Origin: Alphaproteobacteria bacterium
GTDB taxonomy: Bacteria; Pseudomonadota; Alphaproteobacteria; UBA8366; Aestuariispiraceae
Direction: 5' to 3'
DNA: 64,000 nucleotides
NCBI GenBank assembly: GCA_033344895.1
Contig: JAWPMN010000001.1
Span: forward strand, 186,001-250,000
The position numbers and the translations under genes are program-made. Below the pieces are notes generated by a model. That model was given only the letters and a program-made list of their open reading frames with translations, was not told where the DNA came from and ran no database searches. This document shows, piece after piece, positions 22,207-30,551 of this stretch (within the stretch, counting starts at the first letter, position 1; the number at the start of each line of letters is the position of its first letter).

Positions 22207-24369
22207 ATGAAAATGTCGATCAAGAGCTTGCCGATAGCGCGCAAGACGGCGCTACTGCTTATCCTTTCGGCACTGGCACTGGGTGGCAGTATTGCGACAG
22301 TCAGCGCCTGGCGAACACACAACCTTTCCTTCGAGCTGATCGAAGAAGAGCTTCACGCCATCGCGGTCGGAAGAGCGGGTGCCCTCACTGCCTATCTGGC
22401 ATCCATCGAGCAGGACCTTCTGATCACCGCCCGAAATGAACAGACCATCGACGCCGTGCAGGCCTTCACTGCCGCCTATCAGGCGCTGGGGAGCAATGCG
22501 GAAGCAGCACTGCAGAAGGCCTATATCACCGACAACCCGCACCCGACAGGGTCCAAGGAACAGCTGGATGTCGCGGATACGGGCACGGAATACGATGCCC
22601 TTCACGCCCGTCATCACCCGTATTTCCGTTTCATGCTTCAGCAGCGCGGATATTACGACATCTTCCTGTTCGATACGGCGGGCAACCTCGTCTATACGGT
22701 GTTCAAGGAACTGGATTACGCGACGAACCTGAACACCGGGGAATGGAAGGGCACCGATCTGGGCAACGCCCTCCGCGCAGCCCTGGCTGGGTCCGGGCCG
22801 GCACCGGTCGCGTTCTTCGACTTCAAACCCTACGCCCCCAGCCACGGCGCACCGGCCAGCTTCATTGCGACAAAGATCAATGATACGGACGGCAAGACAG
22901 TCGGCGTTCTGGTCTTCCAGATGCCCATAGACCGCATCAATGCGGTGATGGACGAGGCCGGGGACATCGGGGAAACCGGCGAGGCTCTCATCATCGGGGA
23001 AGACCACCTGATGCGCAATCAGTCCCGGCTGACCGATGAACCGACAATCCTGCAGGCGTCGCTGGTCTCAGACGCGGTGGACGCCGCCCTTTCCGGTAAG
23101 GAAAGCGCCGGCGTCGAAGCTCATGGCGATATCAGCTATGCCGCTGCCGTGGCTCCAATGCGCTTCCACGATGCCAACTGGGCAATTGTGGCCCGAATCC
23201 AGAAGGATGAGGTCGAAGCCCCGGTGATGAATGGCATTCTGATCATGGTCGCCCTGTCCGTCGGTCTGATCCTTGTCATCGCCGTTGTCGGGATTTTCTT
23301 CGTGCGTGGTCAGATCGTGCGCCCCCTTGTCGGACTTGCCGACACGATGAAGGCCTTGGCCAGCGGCGAACGCCAGATCGAAGTTCCGGGCGCCGATCGC
23401 GGCGACGAAATCGGCGGAATGGCCCGCGCGGTCGATGTCTTCAAGCAGGCGCTGCTTGAAAATGACGATTCACAGGCTCGACAGGCAAGAGAGAACGAAC
23501 TTCGTCAGCGCCGACAGGAAAAAATCGACTCCCTGATCAGCAATTTCACCACCAGCTCGGAAGCTGTGCTGGGGCAGTTGAACCAGGCCTCCGGCGCCAT
23601 GTCTCAAACCGCCGAAGACCTGACCCGCAGTTCGGAAGAGAACATGGGACAGGCATCCAGTGTTGCGTCAGCGGCCGAACGGACTTCGGGCAGCGTTCAG
23701 ACGGTGGCCAGCGCGGCCCAGGAACTGTCCGCCGCCATTGGAGAGATCGGCGTTCAGGTCGAACGTTCCAACGAAGTGACCCGAAACGCGGCGGATGAGG
23801 CCCAGGCCACGACCGCCAAGGTCGAGGCTCTGCGGGAAGCCGCCGAGAGCATTGGCGCGGTAATCACCCTGATCAACGACATTGCGGAACAGACCAACCT
23901 GCTGGCGCTAAATGCGACGATCGAAGCCGCCCGCGCCGGGGAAGCCGGAAAGGGGTTCGCCGTCGTGGCCAGCGAGGTCAAGTCCCTCGCGGCTCAGACC
24001 AGCAAGGCGACGGAACAGATCTCGTCGCAGATCTCGGGCATGCAGGCTGCGACGTCGGATTCGGTGGAGAGCATCGCCCGGTTTACCGAGACAATCCGAA
24101 CCCTGAACGATATCGCCAGCGGGATCGCAAGCTCCGTGACAGAGCAGCAGAGTGCGACGGAAGAGATCGCACGCAATGTCGAGGCGGTCGCAGCCAGCAC
24201 CGATGAGGTCACCGGCAGCATCGGTCTGGTCCGTCAATCGGCCAACGACAACCGTCAAACAGCGGACAAGGTTCGGGATGCCGCGAGCACGCTGTCGAAG
24301 GAGGCGGAGGTACTGAGCCGCGAGGTCAAGACCTTCCTGCAATCCATCGCCGCGGCCGACGAGGCCTGA
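22207..24369 (+). CDS. Methyl-accepting chemotaxis protein with periplasmic Cache-type sensor
   Basis: A 720-residue chemoreceptor. It has a first membrane helix (about residues 12-33), a large periplasmic region (to about 340) with Cache-like motifs such as [20 protein letters not shown], a second helix (about 342-367), a HAMP domain, and a cytoplasmic signalling domain with the invariant hairpin tip ([20 protein letters not shown] and [15 protein letters not shown]). It lacks a terminal CheR-tethering pentapeptide. ATG at 22207 or 22213 both fit a GGGGA upstream. The ligand is unknown; the convergent D-glutamate genes next door are a hint only. Confidence 0.93.
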   Translation: MKMSIKSLPIARKTALLLILSALALGGSIATVSAWRTHNLSFELIEEELHAIAVGRAGALTAYLASIEQDLLITARNEQTIDAVQAFTAAYQALGSNAEAALQKAYITDNPHPTGSKEQLDVADTGTEYDALHARHHPYFRFMLQQRGYYDIFLFDTAGNLVYTVFKELDYATNLNTGEWKGTDLGNALRAALAGSGPAPVAFFDFKPYAPSHGAPASFIATKINDTDGKTVGVLVFQMPIDRINAVMDEAGDIGETGEALIIGEDHLMRNQSRLTDEPTILQASLVSDAVDAALSGKESAGVEAHGDISYAAAVAPMRFHDANWAIVARIQKDEVEAPVMNGILIMVALSVGLILVIAVVGIFFVRGQIVRPLVGLADTMKALASGERQIEVPGADRGDEIGGMARAVDVFKQALLENDDSQARQARENELRQRRQEKIDSLISNFTTSSEAVLGQLNQASGAMSQTAEDLTRSSEENMGQASSVASAAERTSGSVQTVASAAQELSAAIGEIGVQVERSNEVTRNAADEAQATTAKVEALREAAESIGAVITLINDIAEQTNLLALNATIEAARAGEAGKGFAVVASEVKSLAAQTSKATEQISSQISGMQAATSDSVESIARFTETIRTLNDIASGIASSVTEQQSATEEIARNVEAVAASTDEVTGSIGLVRQSANDNRQTADKVRDAASTLSKEAEVLSREVKTFLQSIAAADEA

Positions 24370-24389
24370 TGCAGTCCCGCTCCGTGGTG

Positions 24390-24409
24390 GCGCTCTACCC
24401 CCAGAGCGC
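24390..24409. terminator. Bidirectional terminator-like hairpin between the chemoreceptor gene and dgcA
   Basis: Perfect 7-base arms GCGCTCT (24390-24396) and AGAGCGC (24403-24409) around a six-base loop. It lies 20 bases after the chemoreceptor stop and overlaps the dgcA stop codon, at a convergent junction. No long T-run is present. Confidence 0.45.
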
Positions 24410-25378
24410 TGCCACGGGCGGCAGCATCGTGGACCCCTCGAACTCGAACGCCGGCTCCCGGTCTTTCGCCAGCAGCAACGGACCGTCCAGATCGACAACC
24501 TTCGCGCCCTGCGCGACCATGAAGGCCGGTGCCATGCCCAGCGACGTCGCCAGCATGCATCCGACCATGATCTCCATCCCGGCCGATTCCGCCGCCTCTT
24601 TCAGGGCCAGTGCCTCGGTCAGGCCGCCGGTCTTGTCGAGCTTGATGTTGATCATCTCGTACTTGCCGACCAGTTTCTCGAATCCGTCCCGCGCATGGGC
24701 GCTTTCATCGGCGCACAGAGGTACCGGATGGGCGAGTTCGACCAACAGACCGTCGTCAGCCGCCGGTAGGGGCTGTTCGATCATTTCGACCCCCAGCGCG
24801 GAGAGCTTTTCGGAGAACGGCTCCACCATCGCGGCGGACCAGCCCTCATTGGCATCGACGATCAGACGCGTATCCGGTGCCGCCTCCCGAACCGCCGCTA
24901 CCCGCTCCAGATCGCCTTCGCCTGTCAGCTTCAGCTTGAACAGCGGCCGCGTCGCGTTGCGTGACGCCGCCGCCGCCATGTTTTCCGGCGTATCCAGGCT
25001 CAACGTATAGGCCGTGACCAGGGAGGTCGGCGCCTGAGGCAGTCCGGCGGCCCGCCAGACGGGCGTACCACTGCGCTTCGCCTCCAGATCCCACATCGCG
25101 CAGTCCAGCGCGTTACGGGCCGCGCCGGCGGGCATCACGGCGTTCAGGGCGGCACGGTCCTGTCCGGCTTCGACACCGGCACGGAACTCCCGAATCTGGG
25201 CCATGACACTGTCGATGCTTTCGCCATAGCGGGCATAGGGAACACATTCCCCACGCCCGACCATGCCGTCCGCCTCCAGTTCCGCCACCACGACCTCGAC
25301 ACTGGTCTTTGACCCGCGCGAGATCGTGAATGTGCCGGCAATCGGAAAGCTGTCGTGACGAACCGTCAGTTTCACCAT
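24395..25378 (-). CDS. dgcA: Enolase-superfamily epimerase, probable N-acetyl-D-glutamate racemase DgcA (or L-Ala-D/L-Glu epimerase)
   Basis: The 327-residue product belongs to the dipeptide-epimerase branch of the enolase superfamily. Catalytic and metal motifs are all seen: KLKLTGE with the KxK acid/base pair, LIVDANEGW, EMIEQPLP, CADESAH and INIKLDKTGG with the second lysine. Members next to a DUF1611 gene have been described as DgcA, which racemises N-acetyl-D-glutamate in D-glutamate use; other members epimerise L-Ala-D-Glu in murein recycling. The gene starts 4 bases after dgcN on the same strand, which favours DgcA. Confidence 0.82.
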   Translation of the reverse strand: MVKLTVRHDSFPIAGTFTISRGSKTSVEVVVAELEADGMVGRGECVPYARYGESIDSVMAQIREFRAGVEAGQDRAALNAVMPAGAARNALDCAMWDLEAKRSGTPVWRAAGLPQAPTSLVTAYTLSLDTPENMAAAASRNATRPLFKLKLTGEGDLERVAAVREAAPDTRLIVDANEGWSAAMVEPFSEKLSALGVEMIEQPLPAADDGLLVELAHPVPLCADESAHARDGFEKLVGKYEMINIKLDKTGGLTEALALKEAAESAGMEIMVGCMLATSLGMAPAFMVAQGAKVVDLDGPLLLAKDREPAFEFEGSTMLPPVAALWG

Positions 25379-25382
25379 GACG

Positions 25383-26378
25383 TCAGAGCGCGTCGACCAG
25401 TCGGCCGGCGCCCTGCCGGAAGGCATCTACCGTAGGCAGCCCCAGTTCCTTCTCAACCTCTTCGAGGTAGGAATCCTGACGGTCCTTCGGCAGCGCGGAG
25501 GTATTGACGGAAACACCGATCACGCGGGCATCCGGATTGACGATCCGGGCCATGCGCTCGTTCAGGTCGATGCATTCCTTCAGGCCCGGCAGCGGGAAGT
25601 CCGGCAGTCCGCGCATATGGGTGCGGGTCGGTTCGTGACACAGGACCATGGCATCGGGCTGGGCGCCATGCAGCAGACCCAGGCTGACGCCAGCAAAGGA
25701 CGCATGGAACAGCGAACCCTGCCCTTCGACGACGTCCCAGTGATCGGCGTCATTCGGCGGGCACAGTTTTTCCGTGGCACCGGAAATGAAATCGGAAATG
25801 ACGGCATCGACCGACACGCCGGAACCGGCGATGAAGATGCCCGTCTGACCCGTGGCGCGGAAATCGGCCTTCATGCCGCGCGCCTTCATTTCCCGCTCGA
25901 TAGCCAGTGAGGTGAACATCTTGCCGGCCGAACAGTCGGTGCCGACCGTCAGCAGACGTTTGCCCGGCCGACGGGACCCTTTTGCGACTTCGAAGTTTTC
26001 GGTCGGATGACGTACATCGAACAGCTTGCGGCCATGTTCGGCGGCAAGGCTGGACAGCGTTTCGATATCCGTAAGACGGTTATGCAGGCCCGACGCGACA
26101 TCGAAGCCCATGACAAGGGCCTGTTCCAGGGTCGAGAGCCAGGATTGCGGAATGATCCCACCCCGGTTCGCGACGCCGACGATGACCGTCTTGCAGCCGG
26201 CGGCCTTGGCCTCTTCCAGCGTCATGTCGGTCAGGCCGAGATCCGCCTTGCAGCCATCGAGGCGCAACTGGCCCTTACACCATTCGGGACGCCACTTGGC
26301 GACACCGTTGGCCACTTTGGCGGCCAGGTCGTCCGCCGCGTCGCCCAGAAACATCAGATACGGATTTTCGATTTGCAT
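25383..26378 (-). CDS. dgcN: DUF1611 protein, probable D-glutamate N-acetyltransferase DgcN
   Basis: A 331-residue cytoplasmic protein of the DUF1611 family. It has an N-terminal Rossmann-like part (TVIVGVANRGGIIPQSW) and a C-terminal P-loop-like domain (TVGTDCSAGKMFTSLAIE; HWDVVEGQGSLFHASFAGVS). DgcN N-acetylates D-glutamate as the first step of a catabolic route described in marine bacteria; DgcA then racemises the product. The start is the ATG at 26378, with GAGGGG about 12 bases upstream. A CGTCAC/GTGACG palindrome in the divergent spacer may be its operator. Confidence 0.82.
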   Translation of the reverse strand: MQIENPYLMFLGDAADDLAAKVANGVAKWRPEWCKGQLRLDGCKADLGLTDMTLEEAKAAGCKTVIVGVANRGGIIPQSWLSTLEQALVMGFDVASGLHNRLTDIETLSSLAAEHGRKLFDVRHPTENFEVAKGSRRPGKRLLTVGTDCSAGKMFTSLAIEREMKARGMKADFRATGQTGIFIAGSGVSVDAVISDFISGATEKLCPPNDADHWDVVEGQGSLFHASFAGVSLGLLHGAQPDAMVLCHEPTRTHMRGLPDFPLPGLKECIDLNERMARIVNPDARVIGVSVNTSALPKDRQDSYLEEVEKELGLPTVDAFRQGAGRLVDAL

Positions 26379-26456
26379 GACCGAGAATTCCCCTCGAACA
26401 AAGTGATTTGCGCGGTTTTGCCCGCGGCGGCGCACTATAAGGTCGTGGAACACGCC

Positions 26457-26473
26457 CGTCACGCCTTGTGACG
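26457..26473. promoter_or_regulatory. Palindrome between dgcN and the divergent DUF1800 gene
   Basis: Perfect 6-5-6 inverted repeat CGTCAC-GCCTT-GTGACG. It lies 79 bases before the dgcN start codon and 59 before the DUF1800 start. A possible dgcN -10 (TATAGT on the minus strand, about 26435-26440) is close by, so the repeat would sit near position -35. The regulator is unknown. Confidence 0.45.
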
Positions 26474-26531
26474 AAACGGAATCGCGATACGGTTTCCAAG
26501 CTTTGTTGCCGCATGGGAGCGACTTCGCCCG

Positions 26532-27899
26532 ATGGCTCAACCCTACCCGAAGGAATTCACGCCCGAAATCCGTTTCGCGGCCATCGCAGCATCGCGCTTC
26601 GGTTATGGTGCGCGTCCCGGACAATTGGCGGCCATCTCCGCGGATCCTTCGGGCTGGTTGATGTCGCAGGTCTCCGGCGCCCCCGAACCCAGCCCGGAAT
26701 TGAGCGCCCTGCCGGACAGTCGGATGCATGCCGCGGCCCTGCTAGCAGCGCATGCGGCGGGACCAGGGGCCGTGCGCGTTCATCGGCGCGAGGCACAAGC
26801 CACTTTCGAACGCGAAGCCCGCGCCCATATGGCCCATGCCCTGTCCAGCCGCGCCCCGTTCCGTGAAAGGCTGGTCCGGTTCTGGTCCAACTTCTTCGGC
26901 ATCACCGCCACCGATCCGAAATCCTTGTCGCTGGCTTTCGCCTTTGAGCGGGAGGTCGTGCGCCCGAACCTGACCGGCAGCTATGCCACCATGCTGACGG
27001 AGGCCGTTCGACATCCGGCCATGCTTCTGGCCTTCGAGAACAGCGGATCCTTCGGAAACTATTCCGATGCCGGCCTGGGCGGCGGCTCCGGCCTAAATGC
27101 GGCATTGGCGAACCATATCCTGTCGCGGCTGACCATCGCCGACGAGTCCGCCTATACCAACCGGGATATCATTGAACTGACGAAGATGCTGACCGGCTGG
27201 TCGGTTGCGGGACCGCAGGAAGGCGCCCCCGGCAGCTTCGTGTTTCGGCAGGCCCTGCACCAGCCACAGGGCAAATTCTTCCTGAACCGGGCCTATCCGG
27301 CCGCCGGGGCACTGGAGGCGGAAGCGGCCCTGGACGCGCTGACACGGCGCGAGGCAACCGCGCGGAATCTGGCGACCCGAATGGCCCGCGCCATTCTGGC
27401 GGACACGCCGTCTGAATTCGTTATCGATTCCATGATCTCCGGCTATGCCGGCGGCGGCAACAGTTTGCGCGGGCTGGTCAAGGGCATGGTCGATGCTTCG
27501 GAAGCCTGGAAACCGGAAGGGACGAAGGCCAAGTCTCCGGAAGACCTGGTCCTGTCCGTCGCCCGCAGCCTCGATTATGGCCCCTCGATGGCCGGTGTCG
27601 CGTTGCGTTCGCTGCGGTCGTTGGGACAGGCCCCGAAACGCGCACCGGTCGTCGCCGGCTGGCCCGATCTGGACGCGGCCTGGATGGCCCCGCAGCAGAT
27701 GATCGAACGGGTGCAGTGGGTCGCGGCGGCGGCAGCCGATCGCGTATCCGTACTGGGCCGCACACCGATCCCGGAGTTTGCACTGTCGATCCTGGGGCCG
27801 CTGCTCCGGCCATCGACATATCGCCGGCTTTCGGTGACACGGGACCGTGCGGAGGCATTGGGCCTGCTGTTCGCCTCCCCGGAATTTCAGCGTCGGTAG
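26532..27899 (+). CDS. DUF1800 family protein
   Basis: A 455-residue protein with the DUF1800 signatures ASRFGYGARPGQ near the N-terminus, RERLVRFWSNFFGI and NRDIIELTKMLTGWSV. No clear signal peptide is seen. DUF1800 genes are almost always paired with a DUF1501 gene, as here (5-base gap), but their biochemical role is not established. It is rich in alanine and serine. Confidence 0.88.
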   Translation: MAQPYPKEFTPEIRFAAIAASRFGYGARPGQLAAISADPSGWLMSQVSGAPEPSPELSALPDSRMHAAALLAAHAAGPGAVRVHRREAQATFEREARAHMAHALSSRAPFRERLVRFWSNFFGITATDPKSLSLAFAFEREVVRPNLTGSYATMLTEAVRHPAMLLAFENSGSFGNYSDAGLGGGSGLNAALANHILSRLTIADESAYTNRDIIELTKMLTGWSVAGPQEGAPGSFVFRQALHQPQGKFFLNRAYPAAGALEAEAALDALTRREATARNLATRMARAILADTPSEFVIDSMISGYAGGGNSLRGLVKGMVDASEAWKPEGTKAKSPEDLVLSVARSLDYGPSMAGVALRSLRSLGQAPKRAPVVAGWPDLDAAWMAPQQMIERVQWVAAAAADRVSVLGRTPIPEFALSILGPLLRPSTYRRLSVTRDRAEALGLLFASPEFQRR

Positions 27900-27904
27900 G
27901 GAAA

Positions 27905-29131
27905 ATGAGCTTGAGGAACCCGACCCTATCACGACGCGCGCTGCTCTCCCTGGGAGGAGCGGCCGCGATTACGGCCTTTTCCGGGGTCCGGGTGACCTAT
28001 GCAGATGGACCGCGGGATCGGCCCCTGATCCTCGTACTGCTACGCGGGGGGCCGGACGGACAGGCTCTCCTGCCGATGCATGGCGACCCGGCCTACCGCA
28101 GCGTGCGCGGTCCCCTGGCCCTTCCCGGGCCGGATTCTCCAGGCGGAATATATGATCTCGACGGCTCGATCGGGCTTCACCCGAATGCGGGCGAACTCAT
28201 TCCGCTGTGGCAATCGGGACAACTGGCCGTTCTGCCCGGTGTCGCATCGCCTTACCGCGGCGACTCCCACGCCGAAGCCATCACTGTCCTGGAGTCCGGA
28301 TCGGCGGGAGTCGAGGCCGCGATGGACGACGGCTGGCTGAACCGCGCGATCGCCGCCAGCGGCGCCGCCGAAGGCGAGGCGGCCGCCATCGGGCATCCGG
28401 TCGGGAACACGCCCCTGATCCTTCGTGGCACCGCCGATGTCACTGCGATTTCCGGCACCGAGCCCCCGTCCCCCGACGAGCGGCTGTTTGCGAAGGTTCA
28501 GGCGCTTTATGCTGAGGATCCCGCCCTCGCGGAGACATTGGGGGCCGGTCAAAAGTCCCATGACATGCTTGCCTCTGCCCTTGGCGGCGACCATGCGGCC
28601 GCCAACGCCATGGGGCGCCACCCACAGGCCTTCCCGCTGATGGCCCGAACCATAGGTGAGGCAATCGCAGACGGTAGCGCGCCAAGCTGCGCCGTGATCG
28701 AGCTGGGCGGTTGGGACACCCATATCCAACAGGGCGCCGAGCGCGGGCCACTTGCGCGACGCATTGCCGGACTGGCCGGCGGACTGGCCCAACTGACGGA
28801 GTCCCTGGGTGCCATGATGGCACACAGCATGATCGTCGTTATCGGCGAGTTCGGGCGTTCCGTATCGCCCAATCGGGCCGGAGGCACCGATCCTGGCCTC
28901 GGCGGTGCGGCCCTGGTCCTCGGCGGTGGAATTGACGGTGGAAAGCGGCTCGGCCCGCTGCCCAGCCTCGCGGCTGAGTCTCTGGCCAAGAACGGCGCCT
29001 TGGTTCCGACGGTCGACAGTCGCGCCCTGTTCAAGGCGGTGCTGGCCAAACATTGGAGGGTCAGCGCATCCGCCATGAACAAGCGGATCTTTCCCGATTC
29101 AGGCGACGTGCCGCCGCTGCCGGGGCTTTAG
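27905..29131 (+). CDS. DUF1501 family protein with Tat-type signal
   Basis: A 408-residue protein with a twin-arginine signal near the N-terminus (SRRALLSLGGAAAITAF, Arg10-Arg11), so it is probably exported folded. DUF1501 proteins have an alkaline-phosphatase/sulfatase-like fold; visible motifs are LVLLRGGPDGQALLPMHGD, ELGGWDTHIQQG and VVIGEFGRS. It follows the DUF1800 gene after 5 bases and the two probably act together. The substrate is unknown. The start is the ATG at 27905, since the longer frame upstream lies inside the DUF1800 gene. Confidence 0.88.
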   Translation: MSLRNPTLSRRALLSLGGAAAITAFSGVRVTYADGPRDRPLILVLLRGGPDGQALLPMHGDPAYRSVRGPLALPGPDSPGGIYDLDGSIGLHPNAGELIPLWQSGQLAVLPGVASPYRGDSHAEAITVLESGSAGVEAAMDDGWLNRAIAASGAAEGEAAAIGHPVGNTPLILRGTADVTAISGTEPPSPDERLFAKVQALYAEDPALAETLGAGQKSHDMLASALGGDHAAANAMGRHPQAFPLMARTIGEAIADGSAPSCAVIELGGWDTHIQQGAERGPLARRIAGLAGGLAQLTESLGAMMAHSMIVVIGEFGRSVSPNRAGGTDPGLGGAALVLGGGIDGGKRLGPLPSLAAESLAKNGALVPTVDSRALFKAVLAKHWRVSASAMNKRIFPDSGDVPPLPGL

Positions 29132-29145
29132 CAATTCGCCGATTG

Positions 29146-29967
29146 TCAGGCCTGTGATGCCAAGGGTCCGTAATAGGATTCGGGGAATCCGGCGCGGGCA
29201 CGGCTCTCAACATTGAAGGGCGGGCGCAGCCCTCCCTTGAAATGCCGCTTCACCATGGATTGCCAGGTCTCAACCGGCTCGACACCGCGTTCCGAGCAGA
29301 CATGCTCGAACCAACGCCGTCCCACCGCGACATGGCCGATTTCGTCGTCGTGGATGATCTGCAGGGCCGCCGCGCTTTCGGGGTCGCCCGCCGCTTCCAG
29401 CTTTGCAATCATCGCTGGCGTCACGTCGAGACCACGCGCCTCCAGCACCATCGGAACGATGGCCAACCGTGCCAGAACGTCATGGGCGGTTTCCATGGAA
29501 GCCTGCCACAACCCGTCATGCGCCGGGAGATCACCGTAGCTGGCGCCAAGCCCTCGCAGGCGGTCATCCAGCATCAGGAAGTGCCGCGCCTCGTCGTCGC
29601 CGACGGCAATCCAGTCATCGAAGAAATTCTCCGGCAGGCCGCTTCCCGCGAAGCGCGCAACGATATCGAAGGCCAGATCAATCGCATTCAGCTCGATATG
29701 GGCAAGGGCATGCAACAGCGCGATCCGGCCTTCCGGGGAGGGTCCGATCTTGCGGCGCGGCACATCCTTCGGACGCTTCAACTCGGGCTGCGGCGGCCGG
29801 GCCGGACGCTCCGGCACCGGGCGGGGCCCATTGCAGCATTCGACACCCCGGGTCAGCCAGTCACGCGCAACGCGTCGAGCCGCATGCGCCTTTTCCCGCG
29901 CATCGGAGGTTTCCAGAACCTCGATCGCCGCGCAGGCCAGGGTCCGTTCGTTCTTGCGGGGGGTCAA
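29146..29967 (-). CDS. DUF455 family ferritin-like protein
   Basis: A 273-residue protein with a predicted four-helix ferritin-like domain. Candidate di-iron residues sit in HIELNAIDLAFDI, DDEARHFLML and IIHDDEIGHVAVG, matching E/ExxH spacing. The family (PF04305) is common in proteobacteria but its reaction is not known. The start appears to be a TTG that overlaps the stop of bcp upstream (TTGA), so the two are probably translationally coupled. Confidence 0.85.
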   Translation of the reverse strand: MTPRKNERTLACAAIEVLETSDAREKAHAARRVARDWLTRGVECCNGPRPVPERPARPPQPELKRPKDVPRRKIGPSPEGRIALLHALAHIELNAIDLAFDIVARFAGSGLPENFFDDWIAVGDDEARHFLMLDDRLRGLGASYGDLPAHDGLWQASMETAHDVLARLAIVPMVLEARGLDVTPAMIAKLEAAGDPESAAALQIIHDDEIGHVAVGRRWFEHVCSERGVEPVETWQSMVKRHFKGGLRPPFNVESRARAGFPESYYGPLASQA

Positions 29968-30428
29968 AGCGATTTCACGGCAGCGAGGACTTCATCGACG
30001 TGACCGGGCACCTTTACCTTGCGCCAGATCTTCGCCAGCTTGCCGTCTCCGTCAATCAGGAATGTGGCCCGTTCGATGCCCATGTATTTCCGTCCGTACA
30101 TGTTCTTTTCGACCCAGGTGCCGTAGGCCTCGCACACGGATCCGTCCTCGTCGGACGCGAGGGGAAAGGTCAGGTCATACTTGGCCTTGAACTTTTCATG
30201 CTTGGCGACCGTGTCCTTCGACACCCCGATCACGGTAGCGCCGACACCGGAGAAATCCGGCAGCGAGTCGCGAAATCCGCAGGCTTCCTTCGTGCACCCC
30301 GGGGTATCGTCCTTGGGGTAGAAGTAGAGCACCACCGGCTTCCCCTTCAGATCCGACAGCCGGGCCGTACCACCACCATCCGTCGGCAATGAGAAATCCG
30401 GGGCGGTGTCGCCCTCGCCAAGTGCCAT
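29964..30428 (-). CDS. bcp: Thioredoxin-dependent thiol peroxidase (Bcp/PrxQ peroxiredoxin)
   Basis: A 154-residue cytoplasmic peroxiredoxin that reduces hydrogen peroxide and organic peroxides. The motif YPKDDTPGCTKEACGFRD has the peroxidatic and resolving cysteines separated by four residues, typical of Bcp. GEGDTAPDFSLP is the family N-terminus. The ATG at 30428 has GGGAG about 10 bases upstream; longer in-frame starts lack similarity. It overlaps the ferritin-like gene, an arrangement that suits oxidative-stress defence. Confidence 0.94.
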   Translation of the reverse strand: MALGEGDTAPDFSLPTDGGGTARLSDLKGKPVVLYFYPKDDTPGCTKEACGFRDSLPDFSGVGATVIGVSKDTVAKHEKFKAKYDLTFPLASDEDGSVCEAYGTWVEKNMYGRKYMGIERATFLIDGDGKLAKIWRKVKVPGHVDEVLAAVKSL

Positions 30429-30507
30429 CGCGTCGCTCCCAATCTGTTTCGTCGAACATCCGACACGCGTCATGTAGCGCGTCTGCAAAACTCTGCAAGG
30501 GCCGGAC

Positions 30508-30544
30508 AGAAAACCGCCCCGCGAGATATCACCTAGCGGGGCGG
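30508..30544 (-). terminator. Intrinsic terminator of rne
   Basis: Perfect 9-base arms CCGCCCCGC (30514-30522) and GCGGGGCGG (30536-30544) with a 13-base loop. On the minus strand the hairpin runs into TTTTCTGTCC. It lies 7 bases past the rne stop and separates rne from bcp. Confidence 0.8.
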
Positions 30545-30551
30545 ATAAGAC

